Below are positions 16,621 to 25,518 of a stretch of DNA of 41,259 nt, in pieces. This DNA is from Bacteroidaceae bacterium (lineage in GTDB: Bacteria > Bacteroidota > Bacteroidia > Bacteroidales > Barnesiellaceae_A): assembly GCA_017531985.1 (NCBI GenBank), contig JAFXJY010000025.1:1-41259 (forward strand). Direction: 5' to 3'. Position numbers and translations under genes: made by a program. A model generated the notes under the pieces. The model saw nothing but the letters and a program-made list of their open reading frames with translations. It was not told the DNA's origin and did no database searches. How positions within the stretch are numbered: position 1 is the stretch's first letter; each line of letters opens with the position of its first letter.

Positions 16621-18624
16621 ATGAAAAGTAGGGTCTTAGTTTTAATATTGTGTCTGATGACAGCCTATGCAGTCATGGCACAATCGGCTGCACCGGCATC
16701 ACAATCGGTACAGCGAGACTCTGTACCTCGGCCTGAACCGACGGCTTGGCGTAACACACTCCCATTGGGCGAACGTTATCGAGTACCACTCGACACATTA
16801 TTGCTCAACTTCTACCAGACCGATGTCGCCAATTCATACTCTCTTTCATACGCCACAACCGGAGGATTGGGTTCAGCCGGATTCAACAACATTTACTTCG
16901 AGCGTCCCGAGGACAACTTATTCTTCTTCAAGGAAGCCTTTGCCCATTGGATGCGTAAGCCCACAAACTTTGAGTGGTACAACACCCGACTACCGTTCAC
17001 CCAAGTAGCCTACCATTCGGGTAGTGCAGGCGAAACAGGTCAGGACAACCTATCGGCAACATTCTCGGCCAATGTCAACAAGCAAGTTGAGGTGGGTGGA
17101 GGTATCAATCTTGTGAGTAGTAAAGGTCAATACAGCTATCAGAACGACAGAGAATTCTCCTATCGGCTCTTCACTTCATATATAGGCGAACGCTATCAGA
17201 TACAAGCCGCTTTCAACAACTACAACTATGTAACACAAGAAAACGGAGGTATCACCAATGACGACTACATTCTCGATCCCGCATCACTACAAGGAGGCGA
17301 CTCGAAGATTAATGAGCGTTCCATTCCCACCAATCTGACAGCCGCTTATAATCGTATGCGTGGTAAAGACCTTTACATCACCCATCGATACAATTTGGGC
17401 TACTACAAAGAGAGCGACGAAGCCATAGATGATACTACCTATTCCGAGGTCTTTGTTCCGGTATCGAGCATTGTACACACACTCACCTACGAAGATGCAC
17501 ATCACCGCTTCGTAAACGAAGCCGCACGAGAGGACACAACATTCTTCCGCAACACATATCTATCAGACAATGGCACGAACGAGATTTCAAGCTATTGGGC
17601 ATTGTCCAATACCCTCGGCTTTACCATCCATGAAGGTCTAAGCAAATATTTCCCTATGGGCATAGGAGCCTATGCCACCTACGAAGTTCGTCGCTATGAC
17701 CAGATAACCGACACCATTGCTCCGGGAACACAACTCAGACCACACCTATCGGTTCATCCCGACTATAACATAGCAGCACACACGACACAACACGCCCTAT
17801 GGATAGGCGGTCAGTTGTGGAAACGTCAAGGTTCATGGCTCACATACGAAGCCAACGCCCGCATAGGACTCATTGGCAGTGTATTAGGCGACATTGACAT
17901 ATCAGGGCATATAGGAAGTAAAATACCGGTGTGGAATGATACACTATCCATCTGTGCCAAAGCGTTATTCAAGAATACAGCCCCTTCACTTTTTCATCAA
18001 CAATATGTGTCGAATCACTTCATGTGGGACAACAACTTCGGCAAGACACGTCGTCTACGCATAAGTGGTGAGATTGCATTCCCCAAAACCGGCACTTACA
18101 TACATGCCGGTTTTGAAAACGTACAGAACTATATATATTTCGACAACAACTCTCTTCCTCAACAAGAGAGCAACAACATACAAGTTATCAGTGCCACACT
18201 ACGACAGAACATCAAGGCCGGCATATTTCATCTTGACTTAGCCGGCACTTACCAGTTCAGTTCCGACAAGAAAATTCTCCCACTGCCCGAGTTTAGTGCC
18301 TATGGCAACCTATATTTGTTATTTCCAATTGTAAGAGTCATGCACTTACAAGTGGGAGTCGACTGCAATTGGTACTCGGCATTCTATGCTCCGGCCTACC
18401 AACCGGCACTCCTCACACGCCACAATCAAGACGAAATATTGATAGGCAACTATCCATTTATGAACGCTTATGTCAACGTTAAACTCAAAAAGGCTCGATT
18501 CTATGTAATGTATTCACACATGAACCAAGGCTGGCTGGGGGGTAACAACTATTTCTCCATCCCCCACTATCCGCTCGATCCGGCAATATTCCAGTTTGGC
18601 GTATCAGTCGACTTTGCCAACTAA
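16621..18624 (+). CDS. Putative outer membrane porin (Bacteroidota porin family)
   Basis: The 667-residue protein starts with a signal peptide (MKSRVLVLILCLMTAYAVMA, then QSA). The rest alternates short polar turns with amphipathic aromatic strands and ends in an aromatic-rich strand, FGVSVDFAN, typical of an outer membrane beta-barrel. It resembles the large 'putative porin' family of Bacteroidota found near energy and transport genes. Segments such as SYSLSYATTGGLGSAGFNNIYF and FYVMYSHMNQGW fit this. Substrate is unknown. It is followed after six bases by the solute-binding protein gene, so the two are co-transcribed and possibly handle the same molecule. Confidence 0.75.
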   Translation: MKSRVLVLILCLMTAYAVMAQSAAPASQSVQRDSVPRPEPTAWRNTLPLGERYRVPLDTLLLNFYQTDVANSYSLSYATTGGLGSAGFNNIYFERPEDNLFFFKEAFAHWMRKPTNFEWYNTRLPFTQVAYHSGSAGETGQDNLSATFSANVNKQVEVGGGINLVSSKGQYSYQNDREFSYRLFTSYIGERYQIQAAFNNYNYVTQENGGITNDDYILDPASLQGGDSKINERSIPTNLTAAYNRMRGKDLYITHRYNLGYYKESDEAIDDTTYSEVFVPVSSIVHTLTYEDAHHRFVNEAAREDTTFFRNTYLSDNGTNEISSYWALSNTLGFTIHEGLSKYFPMGIGAYATYEVRRYDQITDTIAPGTQLRPHLSVHPDYNIAAHTTQHALWIGGQLWKRQGSWLTYEANARIGLIGSVLGDIDISGHIGSKIPVWNDTLSICAKALFKNTAPSLFHQQYVSNHFMWDNNFGKTRRLRISGEIAFPKTGTYIHAGFENVQNYIYFDNNSLPQQESNNIQVISATLRQNIKAGIFHLDLAGTYQFSSDKKILPLPEFSAYGNLYLLFPIVRVMHLQVGVDCNWYSAFYAPAYQPALLTRHNQDEILIGNYPFMNAYVNVKLKKARFYVMYSHMNQGWLGGNNYFSIPHYPLDPAIFQFGVSVDFAN

Positions 18625-18630
18625 TACCAC

Positions 18631-19518
18631 ATGAGCAAGAGATATCTACAAATAACGAGCATGGTCACAGTCATCCTTGTCATGGCTGCAATTCTCCTTT
18701 ACTACACATGGAGCAGCAGCAATAAGTACAACCATCCTCGCGACTACAACGAAATCATAAATGATGGTACCTTGCATGTAGCAGTCAACTATTCACCACT
18801 CTCCTACTATGTCAATGGTGATAGCGTCAGTGGATTTGACTTCGAATTGTTACAGCTGCTCCAACATCATCTCCCCATCCCGATAGAGTTTCATCCCGAA
18901 GCAAGCCTCTCACAAAGCCTCAAACTGCTTCGCAATCGCGTCTACGATGTCGTAGCTCAACAGATACCCATCACATCGGAAAACAAGCAAGAATATATCT
19001 TCACCAAGCCACTCTTACTCAATAAGCAAGTCTTGATACAACGCATTGATACGGCAGGTAATGTCGCAATACGCAATCAGTTGGATTTAGGAGGTTGCAC
19101 ACTGCACATTGCCAAAGATGCCCCTACTCGACTTCGCATCAATAATTTATCGCACGAAATAGGCGATACCATATATGTATGTGAAATGCCCGACTACGGA
19201 GCCGAGCAACTTATTATCCTTGTTGCCACCGGCGAAATTGAATATGCCGTATGCGATGAAGCACAAGCAGCCTCTATTGCATCCGACTATGACAACATAG
19301 ATTACATGACCGACATAAGTTTCACTCAACTCATGTCGTGGACACTGCGTCAAGAGAGTGTTGCCCTACGCGACAGCTTGGATAAATGGCTTTCCAGCAT
19401 ACAAGAAAGCGACGAATACAGGTCGTTATATACACAGTATTTCGGCAAAAACGTTTACGACATACATCAACGCATTAATAAGGCAACACAACCCGATAGT
19501 ATCGTGATTGTCGAATAA
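18631..19518 (+). CDS. Membrane-anchored family 3 solute-binding protein
   Basis: The 295-residue protein has an N-terminal membrane helix (about residues 9-27) and a periplasmic binding domain of the SBP_bac_3 type. Segments include GTLHVAVNYSPLSYYVNGDSVSGFDFELLQLL, the internal YDVVAQQIPITSENKQEYIFTKPLL and the C-terminal LRDSLDKWLSSIQESDEYRSLY. It resembles the N-terminal half of MltF but lacks the lytic transglycosylase domain. A role as amino acid binding protein or as ligand sensor are both possible. No ABC permease is encoded nearby. It lies between the porin gene and the rseC-rnf genes with gaps of 6 and 39 bases. Confidence 0.75.
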   Translation: MSKRYLQITSMVTVILVMAAILLYYTWSSSNKYNHPRDYNEIINDGTLHVAVNYSPLSYYVNGDSVSGFDFELLQLLQHHLPIPIEFHPEASLSQSLKLLRNRVYDVVAQQIPITSENKQEYIFTKPLLLNKQVLIQRIDTAGNVAIRNQLDLGGCTLHIAKDAPTRLRINNLSHEIGDTIYVCEMPDYGAEQLIILVATGEIEYAVCDEAQAASIASDYDNIDYMTDISFTQLMSWTLRQESVALRDSLDKWLSSIQESDEYRSLYTQYFGKNVYDIHQRINKATQPDSIVIVE

Positions 19519-19557
19519 ATGTTATCCTAAACAGAAGAGTAAGAGCATCACATAGAG

Positions 19558-19968
19558 ATGAAAAAATACATCGAACATAAAGGCATCGTTATAGACAAGA
19601 GTTCGCCCACACAATATGCAGTAAAGATACTGCAACAATCGGCATGTGCCACTTGTCATGCAGCCTCACTTTGCTCTGCATCCGAAAGCAAAGAAAAGAT
19701 TATAGATGCCTTTTCACACGATGACATTCCTATGGGAACCGAAGTAACCGTGTACGGAGAGGCTTCAATGGGTTATAAAGCCCTGACTTGGGCAGTAATA
19801 ATACCTCTTATCATCGTGCTGGTAGCACTTCTATTAACAAGCCACTACATCGATAGCGAGCTGATGAGTGGCATAATTGCACTCATCATGCTCATTCCTT
19901 ACTACGGAATATTGGCTATGATGCGAAAGAAACTTCAACAGACATTTGTCTTTTATATAAAACCCTGA
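19558..19968 (+). CDS. RseC/SoxR-reducing system family protein
   Basis: The 136-residue protein is the RseC-like membrane protein that often precedes rnfB. It has two membrane helices (about residues 77-95 and 103-121) and an N-terminal domain with a cysteine cluster, QQSACATCHAASLCSASES (Cys at about 31, 34 and 40). Enterobacterial RseC works with Rnf to keep the [2Fe-2S] regulator SoxR reduced. Bacteroidales usually lack that SoxR circuit, so here it is more likely an Rnf accessory protein. The gene begins 39 bases after the solute-binding protein gene and ends 22 bases before rnfB. Confidence 0.8.
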   Translation: MKKYIEHKGIVIDKSSPTQYAVKILQQSACATCHAASLCSASESKEKIIDAFSHDDIPMGTEVTVYGEASMGYKALTWAVIIPLIIVLVALLLTSHYIDSELMSGIIALIMLIPYYGILAMMRKKLQQTFVFYIKP

Positions 19969-19990
19969 AAATAAGCAAAGTCAATCTAAA

Positions 19991-20854
19991 ATGAATATCA
20001 TCATCACATCCATCATCACACTTGCCGCCATAGGCCTCATTGCCGCAGTGATATTATACTTTATCGCTCAACATTTCAAGGTCGAAGAAGACCCTCGCAT
20101 CGAAATTGTTGAAGGTCTGTTGCCGGGAGCCAATTGTGGCGGCTGCGGTAAAGCTGGCTGTCGAAACTTTGCCGAGAGCTGCGTCAAGGCCGACACGCTC
20201 GACGGTATGCTTTGTCCCGTAGGCGGCAACGAAACAATGAAAAAAATAGCATCAATCTTGGGAAAAGAGGCTGTCGAAGCAGCCCCTCGTGTAGCAACAA
20301 TTCGTTGCAACGGATCGTGCCAGAATCGTCCTCGCACCAACAGCTATGAGGGAGCTTCCAGTTGTGCCATCACGCACAACCTCTATATCGGCGAGAGTGG
20401 ATGTGCCTATGGCTGTTTAGGTTGTGGCGACTGCGTGTCAGTGTGTCATTTAGGAGCTATCAGCATCGATTCCACTACCAAGCTACCCGTTGTTGACACT
20501 GACAAATGCGGCGGATGTGGTGCTTGTGCCAGAACTTGTCCTCGTGGCATTATCGAAGTCCGCCCCTTAGGCATCAAAGGTCGCCGTGTATATGTAGGAT
20601 GCATGAACAAGGAGAAGGGAGGTATTGCTCGCAAGTCGTGCAATGTAGCATGCATCGGTTGTGGCAAGTGTGCCAAAGAGTGTCCCTTCGATGCAATTAC
20701 CATCAGTAATAACCTTGCATACATCGATAGCAACTTGTGCAAGATGTGTCGTAAATGTGTCGATGTATGTCCCACCGGAGCAATACAAGCACTCAATTTC
20801 CCTCCCAAGAAGAAGTCGGAAACTACAACCACCGACACATCAACACAACAGTAA
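19991..20854 (+). CDS. rnfB: Rnf complex subunit B (multi-cluster ferredoxin)
   Basis: RnfB accepts electrons from ferredoxin for the ferredoxin:NAD+ oxidoreductase Rnf. The 287-residue protein has an N-terminal membrane helix (about residues 4-26), then the Rnf-type cluster domain ANCGGCGKAGCRNFAESC, and then four CxxCxxCxxxC motifs: CLGCGDCVSVC, CGGCGACARTC, CIGCGKCAKEC and CKMCRKCVDVC. This is the long form, as in Bacteroides and clostridia; the enterobacterial protein of about 190 residues has only two such motifs. A charged tail (KKKSETTTTDTSTQQ) ends it. It opens rnfBCDGEA, with the RseC-like gene just before. Confidence 0.95.
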   Translation: MNIIITSIITLAAIGLIAAVILYFIAQHFKVEEDPRIEIVEGLLPGANCGGCGKAGCRNFAESCVKADTLDGMLCPVGGNETMKKIASILGKEAVEAAPRVATIRCNGSCQNRPRTNSYEGASSCAITHNLYIGESGCAYGCLGCGDCVSVCHLGAISIDSTTKLPVVDTDKCGGCGACARTCPRGIIEVRPLGIKGRRVYVGCMNKEKGGIARKSCNVACIGCGKCAKECPFDAITISNNLAYIDSNLCKMCRKCVDVCPTGAIQALNFPPKKKSETTTTDTSTQQ

Positions 20855-20879
20855 AAGTAATAACTAAACACATGGCACA

Positions 20880-22220
20880 ATGAAAACATTCAGAATAGGC
20901 GGCGTACATCCCAGTGATAATAAACTGACAGCTCATTGCCCCATCACGCAAGCTCCCCTACCATCGCAAGCAGTAGTCCTGCTATCGCAACACATAGGGG
21001 CTCCGGCACAATGCATCGTCGAGAAAGGCGACCAAGTGAAAGTAGGTACACTATTGGCTCGTGCCAATGGTTTTGTGTCGGCTAATATTCACTCGCCGGT
21101 ATCAGGCACAATATCAAAAATCGACAACGTTGCCGATGCCTCGGGTTACAACAAAGCAGCTATATATATTAATGTAGAAGGCGACGTATGGGAAGAGAGT
21201 ATCATACGCAACGACGAACTTATCAGAGAGTGTCAGCTCGACTCACAAGCCATCATTAACAAAATAGATGAAATGGGCATTGTGGGTATAGGAGGTGCAA
21301 CATTTCCTACCAAAGTCAAGCTCATGCCACCTCGGGACATGACTGCGGAAGTACTCATTATAAATGCAGTAGAATGCGAACCCTATCTGACCAACGACCA
21401 CGCACTGATGCTGGCCAAGCCCGATGAAATACTCGTGGGCATATCAATATTGATGAAAGCCATACACGTCGAGCGAGCCTACATAGGCATTGAAGTCAAC
21501 AAGCCCGATGCCATTGAGTTGTTACAACAGAAAGTTCAATCCTACACCGGTATTGAAGTAGTTCCCTTGCAATGTCGATATCCACAAGGTGGAGAAAAAC
21601 AGCTCATCGATGCCATCCTTCGTCGACAAGTGGCCAGCGGTGCATTACCTATATCAACCGGAGCAGTAGTGCAAAATGTTGCAACAGCCCATGCCGTATA
21701 TGAAGCAGTACAAAAGAACAAACCCCTTATAGAACGAATCGTAACCGTTACAGGCGAACAACTGAGCCAACCGGGCAATTACCTATCACGCATAGGAACA
21801 CCTATATCACAACTGATAGAAACCGCAGGCGGACTTCCCGAACACACCGGTAAAATAGTACTTGGCGGACCTATGATGGGTAGAGCCACTGCCAACATTG
21901 ACACACCCACGAGCAAGGGAACTTCGGGGTTACTCATTCTTCCCGAGGAACAGTCACACCGACATGAACCATCACCTTGCATACGATGTGCCAAATGCGT
22001 ATCGGCTTGTCCCATGGGACTTGAACCATATCTGCTATCACGAGCCGTAGCTGTTGACAATCTCGAAATAGCCGAGGAACATCACATATACGATTGCATA
22101 GAGTGTGGATGTTGCTCCTATTCATGTCCGGCACATCGTCCGTTGCTCGACTACATACGTCTGGGCAAAGGAAAGGTAATGAACATTATACGCAATCGTT
22201 CGACCGAGAAAAAACAATGA
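20880..22220 (+). CDS. rnfC: Rnf complex subunit C
   Basis: RnfC is the soluble subunit of Rnf that binds NADH/NAD+ with FMN and carries two [4Fe-4S] clusters. The 446-residue protein has the barrel-sandwich region at about residues 35-90, the nucleotide-binding stretch GIGGATFPTKVKLMPP (about 138-153) with VINAVECEPYLTNDH-like residues, and the C-terminal cluster motifs CIRCAKCVSACP and CIECGCCSYSCP. It is homologous to NqrA (4832) but retains the Fe-S ligands. The gene starts 25 bases after rnfB and ends 18 bases before rnfD. Confidence 0.95.
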   Translation: MKTFRIGGVHPSDNKLTAHCPITQAPLPSQAVVLLSQHIGAPAQCIVEKGDQVKVGTLLARANGFVSANIHSPVSGTISKIDNVADASGYNKAAIYINVEGDVWEESIIRNDELIRECQLDSQAIINKIDEMGIVGIGGATFPTKVKLMPPRDMTAEVLIINAVECEPYLTNDHALMLAKPDEILVGISILMKAIHVERAYIGIEVNKPDAIELLQQKVQSYTGIEVVPLQCRYPQGGEKQLIDAILRRQVASGALPISTGAVVQNVATAHAVYEAVQKNKPLIERIVTVTGEQLSQPGNYLSRIGTPISQLIETAGGLPEHTGKIVLGGPMMGRATANIDTPTSKGTSGLLILPEEQSHRHEPSPCIRCAKCVSACPMGLEPYLLSRAVAVDNLEIAEEHHIYDCIECGCCSYSCPAHRPLLDYIRLGKGKVMNIIRNRSTEKKQ

Positions 22221-22238
22221 ACCATAACATCTTGAAAT

Positions 22239-23219
22239 ATGAATAAATTAGTTGTCTCACCCTCTCCACACATACATAGTGGCCTCACCACTGCACAATG
22301 CATGTATGGCGTATTGATAGCACTTCTGCCGGCTTTCTTTGTATCGCTCTATTACTTCGGCTTGGGTGCATTATTGGTAACCGTCACAGCAGTGTTATCA
22401 TGTGTCGTATTTGAATACCTTATACAGAAGTATTTGTTAAAAGGTCAACCCACAATAGCCAATGGCTCGGCGATACTCACAGGTGTACTATTAGCTTTCA
22501 ATCTGCCTTCCAATCTACCCCTGTGGATTGTCGTAATAGGCTCATTGTTTGCCATAGGAGTAGGCAAGATGGCTTTCGGTGGCTTAGGCAATAATATCTT
22601 CAACCCGGCCTTGGCAGGACGCATCTTTCTACTCATATCATTTCCGCAGCAGATGACCACATGGCCACGTCCGCAAGCCTTCAACATGGCACTCGATGGA
22701 GAGACAGGAGCTACCACACTCAATATCCTCAAAAGAGGTAATATCGACGAAATTATCAATATCGATGTCATGGAAATGCTCATTGGTAATGCCGGAGGCA
22801 GCTTTGGAGAAGTTAGTGCCATAGCCCTTCTTGCAGGATTTGCCTATCTGCTATTGAAAAGAATCATCACATGGCACATTCCCGTTTCCATTATAGCCAC
22901 CGTCTTTCTATTTTCCTTCTTTGTAACGCTGCATGAGGGTATCGAATATGCTCTGATATTTGCCGAATTGCAGATTTTCTCAGGAGGTCTGTTATTGGGA
23001 GCCATATTCATGGCCACCGACTATGTAACTTCCCCCATGACACGAGGAGGCATGATATTATATGGCGTACTGATAGGTATTATCACCGTAGTCATACGTC
23101 TGTGGGGAGCCTATCCCGAGGGTATGTCGTTTGCCATCTTTATCATGAACGGAGTCACACCGCTGATTAATAATTATATGAGACCCAAACGCTATGGGGA
23201 GGTAGCAAAAAATGGCTAA
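22239..23219 (+). CDS. rnfD: Rnf complex subunit D
   Basis: RnfD is the large membrane subunit of Rnf, counterpart of NqrB, and is part of the ion path. The 326-residue protein has about ten helices and the flavinylation motif D153-G-E-T-G-A-T159, which fits the consensus Dxx(S/T)GAT. FGGLGNNIFNPALAGRIFLL and LLLGAIFMATDYVTSPMT are family signatures. The start MNKLVVSPSPHIHSGLTT is canonical. The stop overlaps the start of rnfG by eight bases, so translation is coupled. Confidence 0.96.
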   Translation: MNKLVVSPSPHIHSGLTTAQCMYGVLIALLPAFFVSLYYFGLGALLVTVTAVLSCVVFEYLIQKYLLKGQPTIANGSAILTGVLLAFNLPSNLPLWIVVIGSLFAIGVGKMAFGGLGNNIFNPALAGRIFLLISFPQQMTTWPRPQAFNMALDGETGATTLNILKRGNIDEIINIDVMEMLIGNAGGSFGEVSAIALLAGFAYLLLKRIITWHIPVSIIATVFLFSFFVTLHEGIEYALIFAELQIFSGGLLLGAIFMATDYVTSPMTRGGMILYGVLIGIITVVIRLWGAYPEGMSFAIFIMNGVTPLINNYMRPKRYGEVAKNG

Positions 23220-23871
23220 GATACAATCATCTCTACTCAACATGGTCATTGTCCTGACTATTATCACAGCCTCGGTGGGTGCCATACTGGGGTATGTCTA
23301 TAAGATTACAGCCGCACCCATTGCCCAGGCAGGAGCTAAGGCTCAGGAAGAGGCCATACGACAAGTTGCACCACACTTTGACAACAATCCTATTGCCGAA
23401 AGCGACACCATCAAGACCGACAACGGCAATATAGTGATATACCCCGCCAGCCTGCAAGGCAATCCTACCGGTGCAGCAGTCAAAGCACATAGTCGCAACG
23501 GATTCAATGGCGAGATAGAAATCATCGTAGGATTAGAACAAGATGGTACCATACGCGACTATCGGGTTCTCAGCCATGCCGAAACTCCGGGATTAGGAGC
23601 TAAAATGGAGCAATGGTTTCGCACCGACAAGAACAAGCAAAGTATCATAGGAAAAAATCCCGGTCACACCGACATGACAGTGACCAAAGACGGAGGTGAT
23701 ATAGATGCCATTACCGCATCGACCATCACTTCACGAGCTTTCCTCGAAGCCGTTAGAACCGCCTATACAGCCTATACACAAGGCAACATAGATGGCATAT
23801 CGGGAACTACTGCAACGACTTCGCAACAACATAATCAACACACTGCAACCAACGAGGAGGTATCGAAATGA
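23212..23871 (+). CDS. rnfG: Rnf complex subunit G
   Basis: RnfG is the periplasmic flavoprotein subunit, counterpart of NqrC. The 219-residue protein has an N-terminal helix (about residues 10-30), the segment SHAETPGLGAKMEQWF and the flavinylation region D165-A-I-T-A-S-T171. The consensus is Dxx(S/T)GAT, so Gly and Ala are replaced by Ala and Ser. The FMN-bearing Thr is kept; this drift also appears in the NqrC of this window. It overlaps rnfD by eight and rnfE by four bases. A Ser/Thr/Gln-rich tail is unusual but short. Confidence 0.94.
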   Translation: MAKIQSSLLNMVIVLTIITASVGAILGYVYKITAAPIAQAGAKAQEEAIRQVAPHFDNNPIAESDTIKTDNGNIVIYPASLQGNPTGAAVKAHSRNGFNGEIEIIVGLEQDGTIRDYRVLSHAETPGLGAKMEQWFRTDKNKQSIIGKNPGHTDMTVTKDGGDIDAITASTITSRAFLEAVRTAYTAYTQGNIDGISGTTATTSQQHNQHTATNEEVSK

Positions 23872-24452
23872 ACAAATTGAAAATAATACTCAACGGTATC
23901 ATTACCGAAAATCCCACATTCGTATTACTATTGGGCATGTGTCCCACCTTGGGAACAACCTCATCGGCCATCAACGGCATGAGTATGGGACTTGCCACCA
24001 TGTTTGTCCTCATGTGCAGCAACGTTGTAATATCGCTCATCAAGGACTTCATCCCCGACAAAGTACGCATTCCCTCTTTTGTTGTTATCATTGCAGCCTT
24101 TGTTACCGTCCTGCAATTGTGCATGCAAGCCTATCTGCCCGACCTATATAAAAGTCTCGGACTATTCATACCACTTATCGTAGTCAATTGCATCATACTG
24201 GGACGAGCCGAAGCCTTTGCCTCCAAGAACAATCCATTCGACTCACTACTCGACGGAGTAGGCATAGGATTAGGCTTTACATTAGCCCTCACCCTGCTGG
24301 GCGGCGTGCGTGAACTATTGGGAACAGGTAAGCTATTCAACCACACCATCTATCCCGAAGAGTTTGGAGCATTAGCCTTTATACTTGCACCCGGAGCATT
24401 CATTGCATTGGGATTCCTCATAGCCATCGTTAACTATTTCAAAAACCGATAA
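23868..24452 (+). CDS. rnfE: Rnf complex subunit E
   Basis: RnfE is one of the paired small membrane subunits of Rnf, equivalent to NqrD. The 194-residue protein has six predicted helices and the two cysteine-bearing motifs LLLGMCPTLGTT and VVNCIILGRAEAFASKN, followed by NPFDSLLDGVGIGLGFTLAL as in NqrD. The gene overlaps rnfG by four bases (ATGA) and ends two bases before rnfA, so it is tightly coupled to both. Confidence 0.96.
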   Translation: MNKLKIILNGIITENPTFVLLLGMCPTLGTTSSAINGMSMGLATMFVLMCSNVVISLIKDFIPDKVRIPSFVVIIAAFVTVLQLCMQAYLPDLYKSLGLFIPLIVVNCIILGRAEAFASKNNPFDSLLDGVGIGLGFTLALTLLGGVRELLGTGKLFNHTIYPEEFGALAFILAPGAFIALGFLIAIVNYFKNR

Positions 24453-24454
24453 CA

Positions 24455-25036
24455 ATGCTTACATACATCTCTATATTCATTACAGCGATATTTGTCAACA
24501 ATATCATCCTATCGCAATTTCTCGGTATATGCCCATTCCTCGGAGTATCTAAAAAGATAGATTCGGCATTAGGAATGGGAGCCGCTGTAACATTTGTCAT
24601 GCTATTAGCAACCATCGTAACCTATCTGATGCAAGCCTACATACTCACCCCCTTCGGGTTGGGCTACATGCAGACAATCGCATTTATACTCGTCATAGCC
24701 GCCTTGGTACAGATGCTTGAGATAATACTTAAAAAAGTCTCCCCCTCACTCTATCAAGCATTAGGCGTATTTCTACCATTGATAACGACCAATTGTGCCA
24801 TTCTCGGAGTAGCCATACTGGTGATACAGAAAGACTATTCGCTCATCGAGTCGGTTGCATACGCTGTGTCGACAGCCATAGGCTTCACGCTTGCACTTAC
24901 CATCTTTGCCGGCATACGCGAACAACTGAGCCTGAGTAACATTCCCAAGACCATGCAAGGCATTCCCATAGCACTCATTACAGCAGGATTATTAGCTATG
25001 GCATTTATGGGATTCTCTGGCGTTAAAATCTGTTAA
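24455..25036 (+). CDS. rnfA: Rnf complex subunit A
   Basis: RnfA is the partner of RnfE around an intramembrane iron centre, equivalent to NqrE. The 193-residue protein is hydrophobic throughout, with FVNNIILSQFLGICPFLGVS near the N terminus and LITTNCAILGVAILV in the middle; both cysteines are expected to bind the iron. It is the last gene of the operon. The next gene, korD, starts 194 bases later behind its own leader, and no strong terminator hairpin was seen directly after rnfA. Confidence 0.96.
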   Translation: MLTYISIFITAIFVNNIILSQFLGICPFLGVSKKIDSALGMGAAVTFVMLLATIVTYLMQAYILTPFGLGYMQTIAFILVIAALVQMLEIILKKVSPSLYQALGVFLPLITTNCAILGVAILVIQKDYSLIESVAYAVSTAIGFTLALTIFAGIREQLSLSNIPKTMQGIPIALITAGLLAMAFMGFSGVKIC

Positions 25037-25073
25037 TATGTATTTATATCACACATAGGTGAAAAAGTTTTCA

Positions 25074-25081
25074 TATCTTTA
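25074..25081 (+). promoter_or_regulatory. Possible -7 box for korDABC
   Basis: TATCTTTA is one mismatch (last base) from TAnnTTTG. It is the best candidate in the 194-base gap and would give a leader of about 145 bases, long for this window, that contains the competing inverted repeats at 25158-25216. Confidence 0.4.
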
Positions 25082-25157
25082 CAACCGAATTGTGCAGTGC
25101 TATTAGCAATAACAAACAACTAAGAGCAAACACATTAAGACAACACCGAAAAACACG

Positions 25158-25216
25158 CAATTACAATACCTTAATCATCAGGCACTTGTAATTGTAACGC
25201 GATAAGTTTACAATTA
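25158..25216 (+). promoter_or_regulatory. Competing hairpins in the korD leader
   Basis: Three related arms lie just upstream of korD: CAATTACAA at 25158-25166, TTGTAATTGTAA at 25186-25197 and TTACAATTA at 25208-25216. The middle arm can pair perfectly over nine bases with the first (25186-25194) or over nine with the third (25189-25197), but not with both. The second hairpin ends 14 bases before the start codon. This is the layout of an attenuator or translational switch. The same repeats could instead be tandem operators. Confidence 0.45.
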
Positions 25217-25230
25217 TTAAAACCTAAGCT

Positions 25231-25458
25231 ATGGCAAAAATCAAAGGAGCTATCATCGTAAACGCCGAACGTTGCAAAGGATGCAACTTGTGCGTCGTAG
25301 CCTGCCCGTCAGACGTGCTTGCGCTACAACCTCAAAAAGTTAACCAAAAAGGCTACAACTATGCCTATATGGCCAACCCCGACAACTGCATAGGATGTGC
25401 AAGTTGTGGTATCGTATGTCCCGACGGATGTATTGAGGTATACAAAGTAAAACTTTAA
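25231..25458 (+). CDS. korD: 2-oxoacid:ferredoxin oxidoreductase delta subunit (ferredoxin)
   Basis: The 75-residue protein is a two-cluster ferredoxin, the delta subunit of a KorDABC/VorDABC-type enzyme. It has CKGCNLCVVACPSDVL at about residues 15-30 and CIGCASCGIVCPDGCI at about 54-69, each binding one [4Fe-4S]. The N-terminal MAKIKGAIIVNAERC matches the subunit in other Bacteroidales. It is the first gene of the operon, with the alpha subunit gene 60 bases later. The enzyme oxidises branched-chain 2-oxoacids or 2-oxoglutarate, passing electrons to ferredoxin. The assignment to one substrate is not possible from sequence alone. Confidence 0.93.
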   Translation: MAKIKGAIIVNAERCKGCNLCVVACPSDVLALQPQKVNQKGYNYAYMANPDNCIGCASCGIVCPDGCIEVYKVKL

Positions 25459-25518
25459 AAACTATTTTGCACAACAGCAAATAGAGAGTAACGAACAACA
25501 AACGAAAAACACATACTC

